39,550 nt of DNA from positions 1 to 39,550 of the forward strand of contig NZ_FQXO01000017.1 in assembly GCF_900129995.1 (NCBI RefSeq). The letters are read 5' to 3'. Positions within the stretch are counted from its first letter, which is position 1. Each line of letters opens with the position of its first letter. The notes under the pieces were generated by a model, which was not told where the DNA came from, searched no databases, and saw nothing but the letters and a program-made list of their open reading frames with translations. The translations under genes were made by a program, and so were the position numbers. Of the stretch, positions 32,573 through 39,550 are shown in pieces. The DNA comes from Caloranaerobacter azorensis DSM 13643 (lineage in GTDB: Bacteria > Bacillota > Clostridia > Tissierellales > Thermohalobacteraceae).

Positions 32573-33577
32573 TTATAGAGTCGATTCTCTCTCTATTAAC
32601 TCTGTATCGATTATATAATGATTTGTTCCAATATCTTCATTTTCGAGCTTTCCAATTAATAGCTTCGCCGCATAATACCCTAATTCTTCAGCCTTAATAT
32701 CTACCGAAGTAAGCTTTGGCTGCTGATATTCAGCTAAAGGCGTATTATTAAACCCAACAACCGCTATTTTGTTTGCCGCTTTCTCTTTTATAGCTTTTAG
32801 AACACCAAAAGCTATCAAATCATCTGTTGTAACAACAGCAGAAGGTTCTTTATAATCTAAAATCTCCATCATAGCTTCATAACCCTTCATTTCTGTAAAG
32901 TCAACTTGCTCATAGATAAGCTTTTCATCAACAGAAATCCCATGTACCTTAAGCGCTCTCAAATATCCGTCCAATCTGTCTCTAGTAACGTTAAGAGTAT
33001 GGGGTCCACCGATAAAAGCTATATCTCTATGCCCTTTATTAATTAAGTAATTGACAACATCATACATAGCTTTAAAGTTGTTGTTGTCTACCCACAATAT
33101 TCCATCTGATTTTTCAGGCCTACCGACTACAACAAATGGATATTTTTCATTATCTTTTAAATATTCAATACATCTATCGTTCTCTCTTGCAGTTAAAAGG
33201 ATTATACCGTCCACCCATTTACTGTAAATATAATTTTTAATAAAATCTATTTCTTCATTCTCATTATTACTATAAGTATACATTATATAGTAACCCTTTT
33301 TTTGAGCATAGACACTTATTCCTCTCATTGCCTGAATAAAGAATGGATTTATAAATAAATCTTCTTCGGCATTCGGCAATATCAATCCTAAAGTTTTAGT
33401 TGATTTATTTGCTAAACTCCTCGCAATGGCATTAGGGTAATAATTTAATTTTTGCATTGCCTCGAATACTTTTTTCTTCGTTTCATCACTTATTTTTGGG
33501 TGATCGGCAATAACCCTAGAAACTGTCGATGGAGATACATTTGCCAATTTGGCAACATCTTTTATTGTAACAGGCAT
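32573..33577 (-). CDS. malR: LacI-family maltose/maltodextrin regulator
   Basis: 334 aa from the ATG at 33577, 8 bases after AGGAAG; the GTG nine bases upstream overlaps the ribosome site. N-terminal LacI helix-turn-helix VTIKDVAKLANVSPSTVSRV and hinge YYPNAIARSLANKST, then a periplasmic-binding-protein-like effector domain (TLGLILPN, DGIILL, TTDDLIAFG). Its position within the maltodextrin gene set and the five identical palindromes nearby make it the likely repressor of the regulon, released by maltose or a maltodextrin; that link is inference. It has its own operator-free promoter at 33653-33681, so a basal supply is expected besides read-through from malEFG. Confidence 0.88.
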   Translation of the reverse strand: MPVTIKDVAKLANVSPSTVSRVIADHPKISDETKKKVFEAMQKLNYYPNAIARSLANKSTKTLGLILPNAEEDLFINPFFIQAMRGISVYAQKKGYYIMYTYSNNENEEIDFIKNYIYSKWVDGIILLTARENDRCIEYLKDNEKYPFVVVGRPEKSDGILWVDNNNFKAMYDVVNYLINKGHRDIAFIGGPHTLNVTRDRLDGYLRALKVHGISVDEKLIYEQVDFTEMKGYEAMMEILDYKEPSAVVTTDDLIAFGVLKAIKEKAANKIAVVGFNNTPLAEYQQPKLTSVDIKAEELGYYAAKLLIGKLENEDIGTNHYIIDTELIERESTL

Positions 33578-33652
33578 AGTATTCACTTCCTACTTTTATT
33601 TTATTGCCTAATTTTTAATATATTGTTAATTTAAACATTTCATACATTATAA

Positions 33653-33681
33653 ATTATATTAATTGTACAATACTTTTTCAA
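33653..33681 (-). promoter_or_regulatory. Internal promoter of malR
   Basis: Minus strand TTGAAA (33681-33676), 17 bases, TATAAT (33658-33653). No palindromic operator is near it. Confidence 0.6.
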
Positions 33682-33689
33682 TTTTAATT

Positions 33690-34562
33690 TTAACTCTTCG
33701 TAGCTCCAGCCGATAAACCTTCTACTATATGTTTTTGTAGATAAATAAACAATAAAGTTATCGGTATAGCAACTAATATAGAACCTGCTGCAAATAAAGT
33801 AAATTTAGTGTTTTGCTGTCCAGTTACCATTTCATATAAAGCCATAGCCAAAGTCTTTTTATCGGCACTTCTTAATATTAATCTTGGTAAAATATAATCC
33901 ATCCAAGGAGCAGTAAATTGAGTCAATGCAATAAAAGTAATTATTGGTTTTGCTACTGGTAAAATAATCTTTCTGAATATAGTTAGATTTGAAGCTCCAT
34001 CTATTCTAGCAGCTTCGTCTAAACTCTTCGGTATACCATCAAAATATCCTTTAACTAACCATGCATTATATGGTATTTGTCCACCTGCATATACAAGTAT
34101 TAATCCCAAATGAGTATTTAAAAGACCTATCTGCATTAATAATACGTATATAGCAGTCATAGATAAGAAACTCGGAAACATTTGCAAAATAAGCATACTT
34201 ACTAATCCTACTTTTTTACCCTTAAATTTAAATCTTGAGAATACATAAGCTGTTATAGTAGTAAATATAACTGATAATATCATGTTTATTGTTGCAATCT
34301 TTAGAGTATTAAGATACCATCTTACAAAATTCGTTTTTGTAAACAATTCTTTATAATGTATCAAAGTTGGATTTTTAGGTATCAAAGTAGAACCATATAA
34401 ACTATTTCCAGGATTTAATGATGAACCTATTATCCATACAACCGGTGCAAGTACAATGAATGATAAAAATAACAGAACAGCATATAATACAATCTTTGAC
34501 AAATATTTTGATAACTTACTCCTATTATCTGCCGTGTTTTTTTCTACTGGTAAAACTATCAT
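33690..34562 (-). CDS. malG: Maltodextrin ABC transporter permease, MalG type
   Basis: 290 aa, six predicted membrane helices. The ATPase-contact EAA loop reads EAARIDGASNLTIFRKIILP. The ATG overlaps the malF stop by one base (TAATG), with AGGAGG ahead of it, so translation is coupled. It pairs with MalF to form the channel for maltodextrins delivered by MalE. No ATP-binding subunit is present in the window, so energy must come from a shared MsmK/MalK-like ATPase elsewhere. It ends 113 bases before malR. Confidence 0.92.
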   Translation of the reverse strand: MIVLPVEKNTADNRSKLSKYLSKIVLYAVLLFLSFIVLAPVVWIIGSSLNPGNSLYGSTLIPKNPTLIHYKELFTKTNFVRWYLNTLKIATINMILSVIFTTITAYVFSRFKFKGKKVGLVSMLILQMFPSFLSMTAIYVLLMQIGLLNTHLGLILVYAGGQIPYNAWLVKGYFDGIPKSLDEAARIDGASNLTIFRKIILPVAKPIITFIALTQFTAPWMDYILPRLILRSADKKTLAMALYEMVTGQQNTKFTLFAAGSILVAIPITLLFIYLQKHIVEGLSAGATKS

Positions 34563-35851
34563 TATATCATATCCTCCTCTTTAAAGGATTTTGTTTTAAC
34601 AAAACTATATGATGATATACTAGCTACTATAAAGAATATTATTATTGATATTACTGCAGCCATATGGAATTGGTTTTGATTTAATGTCAATTTGTAAATC
34701 CAAGAAACTAAAATATCTGTATGTCCAGCATATTTATATGCAGGATTTACAGGTCCTCCATCTGTTAATAAGTATATATTATTAAAATTGTTGAAGTTAT
34801 AAGCAAAAGATAGTATTAAATAAGGTGCTGTTTGATAGAATATCATTGGTAAAGTAATTTTATAGAATTTTTGTCTGTTTGTAGCCCCATCTATATCTGC
34901 AGCCTCATATAAATCTTTAGGAATATTAGTTAAAATACCAGACATTAATACCATAAAATATGGTGAACCTAACCACATATTTACAAGTAGTATAACTATT
35001 TTGGCTAAAGTAGGGTCTGTAAGCCAAGAAATACGAGCTATATCAAACTTAACTAATAAATTATTTATTGGACCAGGACCACTGAACATTAAACGCATTA
35101 CTAATAAAGATAAAAATCCCGGTATAGCATATGGTAATATAAATATACTTCTCCAAACTCTCTTAAATTTAATACCTTTTGCATTAGTTAATAATGCTAG
35201 GAATAATCCTCCGAAATATGTTGTAATAGTCGCTAAAACTGCCCAAACAACTGTCCATTTAGCAACTCCAAAAAATGTTGAACTCCAAATCTTTAATTTT
35301 ACTAAATTTCGGAAGTTTTTTAATCCTACCCAGTCGACTAAACTTCTTGGTGGTAAATGATATGGACTTGAATAATTAGTAAATGCAATACAGAAAGTAA
35401 AGATTATAGGTAGTAATGTTACAAAAGTAACTGCTAAAATAGTTGGAGTAAGCATGAACATTGGGAAATATTTATCCCAAACATACTTTAAAAACTCTTT
35501 GAATGTTCTTCTTTCTTCTCCTCTTTCAATAAGCTCGGCTGTATTTTTAGCATCTTTTATATTTATAATATAAATTACTATAAGCAATCCTATCAATAAC
35601 AAAGAAATAATGCCTTGTATCAATAGAATAATCGAATGATCTCCTTGAGCTATACCATTTACAAAATGTAAAGGTTTTTCTCCTAGCGTAATCAATCCCC
35701 AAATAGAATGCTTAAAATATGGAATAGTAAAAATAAGTATTATAAGCTCAAACGCAGAAAAAATTATACCCTTTATAATCTCTCTGTTATAAAATTGCCC
35801 TAGTCCCATGAATACTGTAGATAATAGTGCAGCTTTAGTAGACTTTTTCAT
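34562..35851 (-). CDS. malF: Maltodextrin ABC transporter permease, MalF type
   Basis: 429 aa. The last ~290 residues are a standard six-helix permease with the EAA loop LYEAADIDGATNRQKFYKITLP. The first ~120 residues form two extra membrane segments (MGLGQFYNREIIKGIIFSAFELIILI reads like a TM2-type helical hairpin) and a charged linker, an extension found in several Firmicute MalF proteins. The ribosome site is GGAGGGAGAAG. It lies behind a terminator-like hairpin downstream of malE, so it should be expressed at a lower level than the binding protein. Confidence 0.92.
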   Translation of the reverse strand: MKKSTKAALLSTVFMGLGQFYNREIIKGIIFSAFELIILIFTIPYFKHSIWGLITLGEKPLHFVNGIAQGDHSIILLIQGIISLLLIGLLIVIYIINIKDAKNTAELIERGEERRTFKEFLKYVWDKYFPMFMLTPTILAVTFVTLLPIIFTFCIAFTNYSSPYHLPPRSLVDWVGLKNFRNLVKLKIWSSTFFGVAKWTVVWAVLATITTYFGGLFLALLTNAKGIKFKRVWRSIFILPYAIPGFLSLLVMRLMFSGPGPINNLLVKFDIARISWLTDPTLAKIVILLVNMWLGSPYFMVLMSGILTNIPKDLYEAADIDGATNRQKFYKITLPMIFYQTAPYLILSFAYNFNNFNNIYLLTDGGPVNPAYKYAGHTDILVSWIYKLTLNQNQFHMAAVISIIIFFIVASISSYSFVKTKSFKEEDMI

Positions 35852-35873
35852 CTTCTCCCTCCTACCACAAATC

Positions 35874-35920
35874 TTCTTTAAAAAAATCTAGCCATTTACG
35901 ATACCGTAAATGACTAGATT
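35874..35920 (-). terminator. Attenuating terminator between malE and malF
   Basis: Minus strand: a 16-bp stem, AATCTAGTCATTTACG pairing with CGTAAATGGCTAGATT (one U-G pair), loop GTAT, then a run of seven T. It sits 26 bases after the malE stop, the classic arrangement that makes binding protein more abundant than permease. Confidence 0.8.
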
Positions 35921-35946
35921 CTTTACTATTTCATTCTAGTCTAGTC

Positions 35947-37236
35947 TTATTCTTGTGACGCTATTGCTTCTTTAACAGTCTGAACAGCATTATCTAATGC
36001 CTCTTTTGGATCTACTCCATCATTCCACATTGATGCAAACGCAGCACCGTATGGTTCCCATACAACTCCCATTTGTGGAATTGAAGGCATTGGAACCGCA
36101 TATTGAGCTTGAGCTAAGAATGGTGCAACAACATCATCATTCTTAATAATATCTTCATTCATAAGAGATTTAACAGGCGGTATCTGTTTAGTTATTTCAA
36201 ATCTCTTTAATAACATTTCATCTGAAGTTGCAAATTTAGCAAATAATTTAGCCGCATTTGGATATTTAGTGTATGAACTTACAAATATTGATCTAATACC
36301 AGAAAAACTTGCTGGATGCTTTCCTCCCGGTAATTTTGGTAGTGGAGCTATACCAAAGTTAACTCCTGCTTCTTGATAACCTTTAACTGCCCAAGGCCCA
36401 TTTATTATCATAGCTGCTTTACCTTCTGAGAATAAACCATCCATAATTTGGTAGTTGGTGTCAGCCGAATTTAATGGTAATATCTCTTTTAACGATACCA
36501 TAAATTTAGCACCTTCAACAGCAGCATCACTATTTAAACCTATATCATCTTTATTCGTTCCACCATTACCAAATACATATCCGCCATTACCAGCTATAAA
36601 ACTATGTGAGAAATAAGCGTTTGCAACATCCCACATTAAAGCATACTTGTTTTCATCTGGATTATTATACTTTTTAGCAAATTCTATAATCTCTTCAAAA
36701 GTTTCAGGTGCCTTTGAAATTAAATCTTTATTATAGAACAAAGCATATGTTTCTATAGCTAATGGGTATCCATATACTTGTCCTTCAAAAGTAACACCAT
36801 CTGCAGCAGCTTTCATAAAGTCATTTTTCACTCTATCAGCAGTTACATCGTTAACTTGTACTAAACCTGAAGTCACTAATTCTCCAGTATGATCGTGTGG
36901 AGCAACAAATACATCGGCACCTACTCCTGCAGGGCCATCTGTAGCTAACTTATTCTTTGCATCTGTATTAGGAACTGCTTCATAAGTAACTTCTACACCG
37001 TATTTTTCTTTAAATTTTTCAGCTACATATTTTATCCAATCTGATTCTGGACCTTCACTCTCCCAAACAACTAATTTTGCACCTGGTTCAGGAGTTAACT
37101 CATTTGATGCACTTTGTTGATTTGTATTTTCCTGTTTACTCTCTTTATTGTTTTGCGCTGGCTCTTCTTTAGCGCCGCATCCTACTAGCGAAAATACTAG
37201 TACAGCAATAAGTAGAAAACTTAAAAACTTTTTCAT
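35947..37236 (-). CDS. malE: Maltodextrin-binding lipoprotein, MalE type
   Basis: 429 aa. The lipoprotein signal ends SLVGC (Cys20), followed by a Glu/Asn/Gln-rich linker. The mature protein is a family-1 (MalE-like) solute-binding protein: LVVWESEGPESDW, ADVFVAPHDHTGEL, YGYPLAIETYALFYNKDL, AAMIINGPWAVKGYQ. It captures maltodextrins outside the membrane for MalFG. A consensus promoter with operator lies 64-113 bases upstream (37300-37349), and the next gene upstream (the GH13 at 37357) is on the same strand, so expression may come from both promoters. A strong attenuator follows. Confidence 0.93.
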   Translation of the reverse strand: MKKFLSFLLIAVLVFSLVGCGAKEEPAQNNKESKQENTNQQSASNELTPEPGAKLVVWESEGPESDWIKYVAEKFKEKYGVEVTYEAVPNTDAKNKLATDGPAGVGADVFVAPHDHTGELVTSGLVQVNDVTADRVKNDFMKAAADGVTFEGQVYGYPLAIETYALFYNKDLISKAPETFEEIIEFAKKYNNPDENKYALMWDVANAYFSHSFIAGNGGYVFGNGGTNKDDIGLNSDAAVEGAKFMVSLKEILPLNSADTNYQIMDGLFSEGKAAMIINGPWAVKGYQEAGVNFGIAPLPKLPGGKHPASFSGIRSIFVSSYTKYPNAAKLFAKFATSDEMLLKRFEITKQIPPVKSLMNEDIIKNDDVVAPFLAQAQYAVPMPSIPQMGVVWEPYGAAFASMWNDGVDPKEALDNAVQTVKEAIASQE

Positions 37237-37299
37237 ATAAATCCCCCTTCTCTAGAATTGTATTAAATAATTTATTTTTTATTTTACAGTTGCCCATTT

Positions 37300-37349
37300 C
37301 TGCAACCGTTTGCATAATTTATTATAAATCTTTTTTAAAAAGATGTCAA
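37300..37349 (-). promoter_or_regulatory. malE promoter with MalR-type operator
   Basis: Minus strand TTGACA (37349-37344), 17 bases, TATAAT (37326-37321), then 5 bases and the operator ATGCAAACGGTTGCAG (37315-37300). Both boxes match the sigma-A consensus exactly. The operator differs at one end base from the four other sites. Confidence 0.88.
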
Positions 37350-37356
37350 ACTTTTT

Positions 37357-39090
37357 TTAATTGCTACAAAGAGCAAGAATCCTAGCAGAATACATAGGTA
37401 TATCAATGCATAAATCATTATCTGATTTAAAAACATCTCCTGTTAATTTATCAACATATATACCATTGACTTCTAATGTTACCTTTTTATCGAAATTACT
37501 GTTATTAATTAAAACAAATACTTTTTCATCTTCATACTCTCTAGTAAATCCTATTACACCCTCTATATTATCAAGCCATTCAAATTTTCCTCTTCTCAAC
37601 GCCTTATTCTGTTTTCTAAGTCCAATCAGTTTTTTATAGTGATTAAACAGCTTTAAATTCCAATTTTCTTTATTCCATTCCATCGTTCTTCTACAATCTG
37701 GATCGTGTCCACCTTCTATACCGATTTCAGTACCATAATATATACAAGGTACTCCTTCATAGGTTAACAAAAATGTAACTGCCATCATTAATTTATCTGC
37801 ATCCCCATTACATTCCGTCAAAAATCTTGAGGTATCATGACTCTCCATTAGATTAAGCATAACATCATTAACTTGTTTAGTATTTCTCATTCTAACTTTA
37901 TTGATTAATTCTTTAAACTGACTATCCGAAATATTCCCATAAGCAAAATACTGTAATAAGGCTCTCATAACAGGATAATTCATTACTGCATCGAATTGAT
38001 CACCTTTAAGCCACGGATAAGCATCAAGCCAAAGTTCACCCACTATATATGCATCCTTTTTAGCTTCTTTTACAACCTTCCTAAATTCTCTCCAAAAATC
38101 ATGACTAACTTCATCCGATACATCTAATCTCCATCCGTCAATATCTGCCTCTTCTATCCAATACCTAGCAACTTTTAGTAAATATTCTCTCACTTCTGGA
38201 TTAGATGTATTTAATTTAGGCATACGATATGTAAATGCAAATGTATCATAACTCGGAGGATCCGTTTCTATTGGCCATTTGCGTATATGAAACCAATCAT
38301 AATAAGGCGATTCTTTGCCTCTTTTAATAACATCTTGAAACGGCTCAAAAAAATAACCGCAATGATTAAATACCGCATCTAATATGACCTTTATACCTCT
38401 TTCATGGCACTTAGAAACTAACTCCTTTAAAGTTTCTAAATCTCCAAAATGAGGATCCACTTTAAAATAATCTTTAGTATCGTATTTATGATTAGTCGGT
38501 GATTCAAATATAGGAGTAAGGTAAATCCCATTAATACCTAATTCCTCTAAATAATCAAGTTTTTCAATAATACCTCTTAAATCTCCACCATAAAAGCTGC
38601 CAGAAGTAGGTAACTCTCCCCACTCTGTCAATTCATCTGGATCATTTGAAGTATCTCCATTAAAAAATCTTTCGGGAAATATTTGATAAAAAACTGTATC
38701 CTTAACCCATTCTGGTACTTTATGAATATCTTCTTTATTCATATACGGATATTGAAAAAAATGTAGATATACTTCTTTTTCCTCAATATCTTTTATAAGT
38801 CCCCATTCAGTAAAATAAAATTCTCCCTCGCCTCCTTCAACCTTAAAATAATATGCTAATCTTTTGCTTTCAGGACTAACTTCTACCATAAAATAATCAT
38901 AAAGGTCATCAGAACACACTAATTTCATATTTAACTCTTGTCTTTTTTCCCAATTATACTTATCTCCATATATCAAAACAGCCTTTTTTATATCTCCTTT
39001 TGCAGCTCTTAATCTTATATGGATAACATTTTCATCATATGCATAACAGAAATTGCTTTTGGGCCTATGATAAATCGCTTGTAAATTCAT
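37357..39090 (-). CDS. Cyclomaltodextrinase / neopullulanase-like GH13
   Basis: 577 aa, no signal peptide, so intracellular. The N-terminal CBM34-like domain (about 1-125, IHIRLRAAKGDIKKAVLIYGD) is diagnostic of the cyclomaltodextrinase, neopullulanase and maltogenic amylase group, which dimerises through it. Barrel motifs: DAVFNH, nucleophile Asp323 in GWRLDVSDE, acid Glu352 in VGELWLD, MESHD. The insert KDTVFYQIFPERFFNGD is typical of the group. It would hydrolyse imported cyclodextrins and short maltodextrins to maltose for the phosphorylase. The exact specificity cannot be told from the sequence. It is first of a possible six-gene leftward transcription unit. Confidence 0.9.
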   Translation of the reverse strand: MNLQAIYHRPKSNFCYAYDENVIHIRLRAAKGDIKKAVLIYGDKYNWEKRQELNMKLVCSDDLYDYFMVEVSPESKRLAYYFKVEGGEGEFYFTEWGLIKDIEEKEVYLHFFQYPYMNKEDIHKVPEWVKDTVFYQIFPERFFNGDTSNDPDELTEWGELPTSGSFYGGDLRGIIEKLDYLEELGINGIYLTPIFESPTNHKYDTKDYFKVDPHFGDLETLKELVSKCHERGIKVILDAVFNHCGYFFEPFQDVIKRGKESPYYDWFHIRKWPIETDPPSYDTFAFTYRMPKLNTSNPEVREYLLKVARYWIEEADIDGWRLDVSDEVSHDFWREFRKVVKEAKKDAYIVGELWLDAYPWLKGDQFDAVMNYPVMRALLQYFAYGNISDSQFKELINKVRMRNTKQVNDVMLNLMESHDTSRFLTECNGDADKLMMAVTFLLTYEGVPCIYYGTEIGIEGGHDPDCRRTMEWNKENWNLKLFNHYKKLIGLRKQNKALRRGKFEWLDNIEGVIGFTREYEDEKVFVLINNSNFDKKVTLEVNGIYVDKLTGDVFKSDNDLCIDIPMYSARILALCSN

Positions 39091-39150
39091 ATCTCACCTC
39101 TTAATAAAAATTTTTCTTAAGTTAAAAAACAAATTAGAAAATAAAAAGTA

Positions 39151-39199
39151 ATGCAACCGTTTGCATCGATATTATACCACTTTGATATTTATGTGTCAA
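39151..39199 (-). promoter_or_regulatory. Promoter and MalR-type operator of the cyclomaltodextrinase gene
   Basis: Minus strand TTGACA (39199-39194), 17 bases, TATAAT (39176-39171), 4 bases, then ATGCAAACGGTTGCAT (39166-39151). Perfect sigma-A boxes with the operator over the transcription start. Beyond it, 39200-39385 holds no gene that I can see; an AGACC/GGTCT hairpin lies near 39307-39321. Confidence 0.88.
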
Positions 39200-39385
39200 T
39201 AAACTTTTTAAAATGACAGAGATTTCGCATCAAATTTCCAGTAAAAAATTTGTTTTTACTAAAATTTTATTTTTTAACATTTACTTGAATAACTGGGAAG
39301 CCTGTAGACCGATAGGTCTTAAAAATAGTTACACCTCCCCCTACCCCAAGAAATTTTAATAATCAATTTCCAGTTTTATTTTTAA

Positions 39386-39550
39386 TTATGTTTTTTCAAA
39401 TATTGGATTTATCCAATCAGCTTCTATAGTAAATCTTTCATCTCTTATATCTTCAATAATATCTATCTGCAACATTCTTTTCTTTCTAAATCCTCTAATA
39501 CACCTAAAGAAATATAATTGCATAAGATTAAATGCTATTATTATAAACAT
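39386..39550 (-). CDS. Probable transposase, C-terminal end (cut by window edge)
   Basis: A 54-residue frame enters from the right edge and stops at 39386. It begins with a hydrophobic run, then LMQLYFFRCIRGFRKKRM, and ends in a charged tail. An aromatic helix followed by a basic stretch near the end is common in DDE transposases, but too little is present for a firm family call. The ATG at the very edge is coincidental; the true start is outside. Confidence 0.4.
   Translation of the reverse strand: MFIIIAFNLMQLYFFRCIRGFRKKRMLQIDIIEDIRDERFTIEADWINPIFEKT

Overview
The window reads as part of the chromosome of a low-GC (roughly 30% by eye), anaerobic, probably spore-forming member of the Clostridia. 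The support is the very AT-rich sequence, clostridial GGAGG ribosome sites with frequent TTG starts, an oxygen-independent ribonucleotide reductase with its radical-SAM activase, a tyrosine-rich coat-like protein behind a sigma-K-like promoter, and a TlpA / CXXC-peptide / membrane ferredoxin gene set of clostridial type. The genus cannot be fixed from the sequence alone.

Left part (1-13300): a cut-off transposase end; a leftward redox cluster (lipoprotein thioredoxin, 44-aa CXXC protein, NapH-like polyferredoxin) behind a BceS-like sensor kinase that has no response regulator beside it; a small unknown gene; a class-3 type aldehyde dehydrogenase; a Cache-type chemoreceptor; nrdD-nrdG; an MprF-like membrane protein; and a helix-turn-helix/TPR regulator followed 35 bases later by a 45-codon peptide gene that looks like an exported signal precursor (an RNPP-type quorum-sensing pair).

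Right part (13600-39200): a dispersed maltodextrin/glycogen regulon. It holds maltose phosphorylase (GH65), short alpha-glucan phosphorylase (GT35), GH31 alpha-glucosidase, amylo-1,6-glucosidase, a lipoprotein alpha-amylase, type I pullulanase, a cyclomaltodextrinase/neopullulanase-like GH13, the MalEFG-type importer without its ATPase, and a LacI-family regulator. Five near-identical 16-bp palindromes (ATGCAAACGGTTGCAT or its reverse complement; the malE copy differs at one end base) sit upstream of these units, several immediately downstream of near-perfect TTGACA-N17-TATAAT promoters. Starch would be cut at the cell surface, imported by MalEFG, debranched and trimmed inside, and finished by two phosphorolytic enzymes. 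Between these units lie a second chemoreceptor, an AraC-GGDEF fusion with a degenerate GGDEF motif, a histidine phosphatase, a decayed ABC transporter, a site-2-protease homologue and the coat-like gene.

The non-coding sequence is unusually structured. A ~240-bp palindromic repeat family (two full copies, one solo end) always lies between a stop codon and a Rho-independent terminator. A REP-like hairpin occurs twice with a compensatory base-pair change. A ~74-bp leader carrying a BceR-type operator is duplicated. No tRNA, rRNA, CRISPR array or recognised riboswitch was seen.
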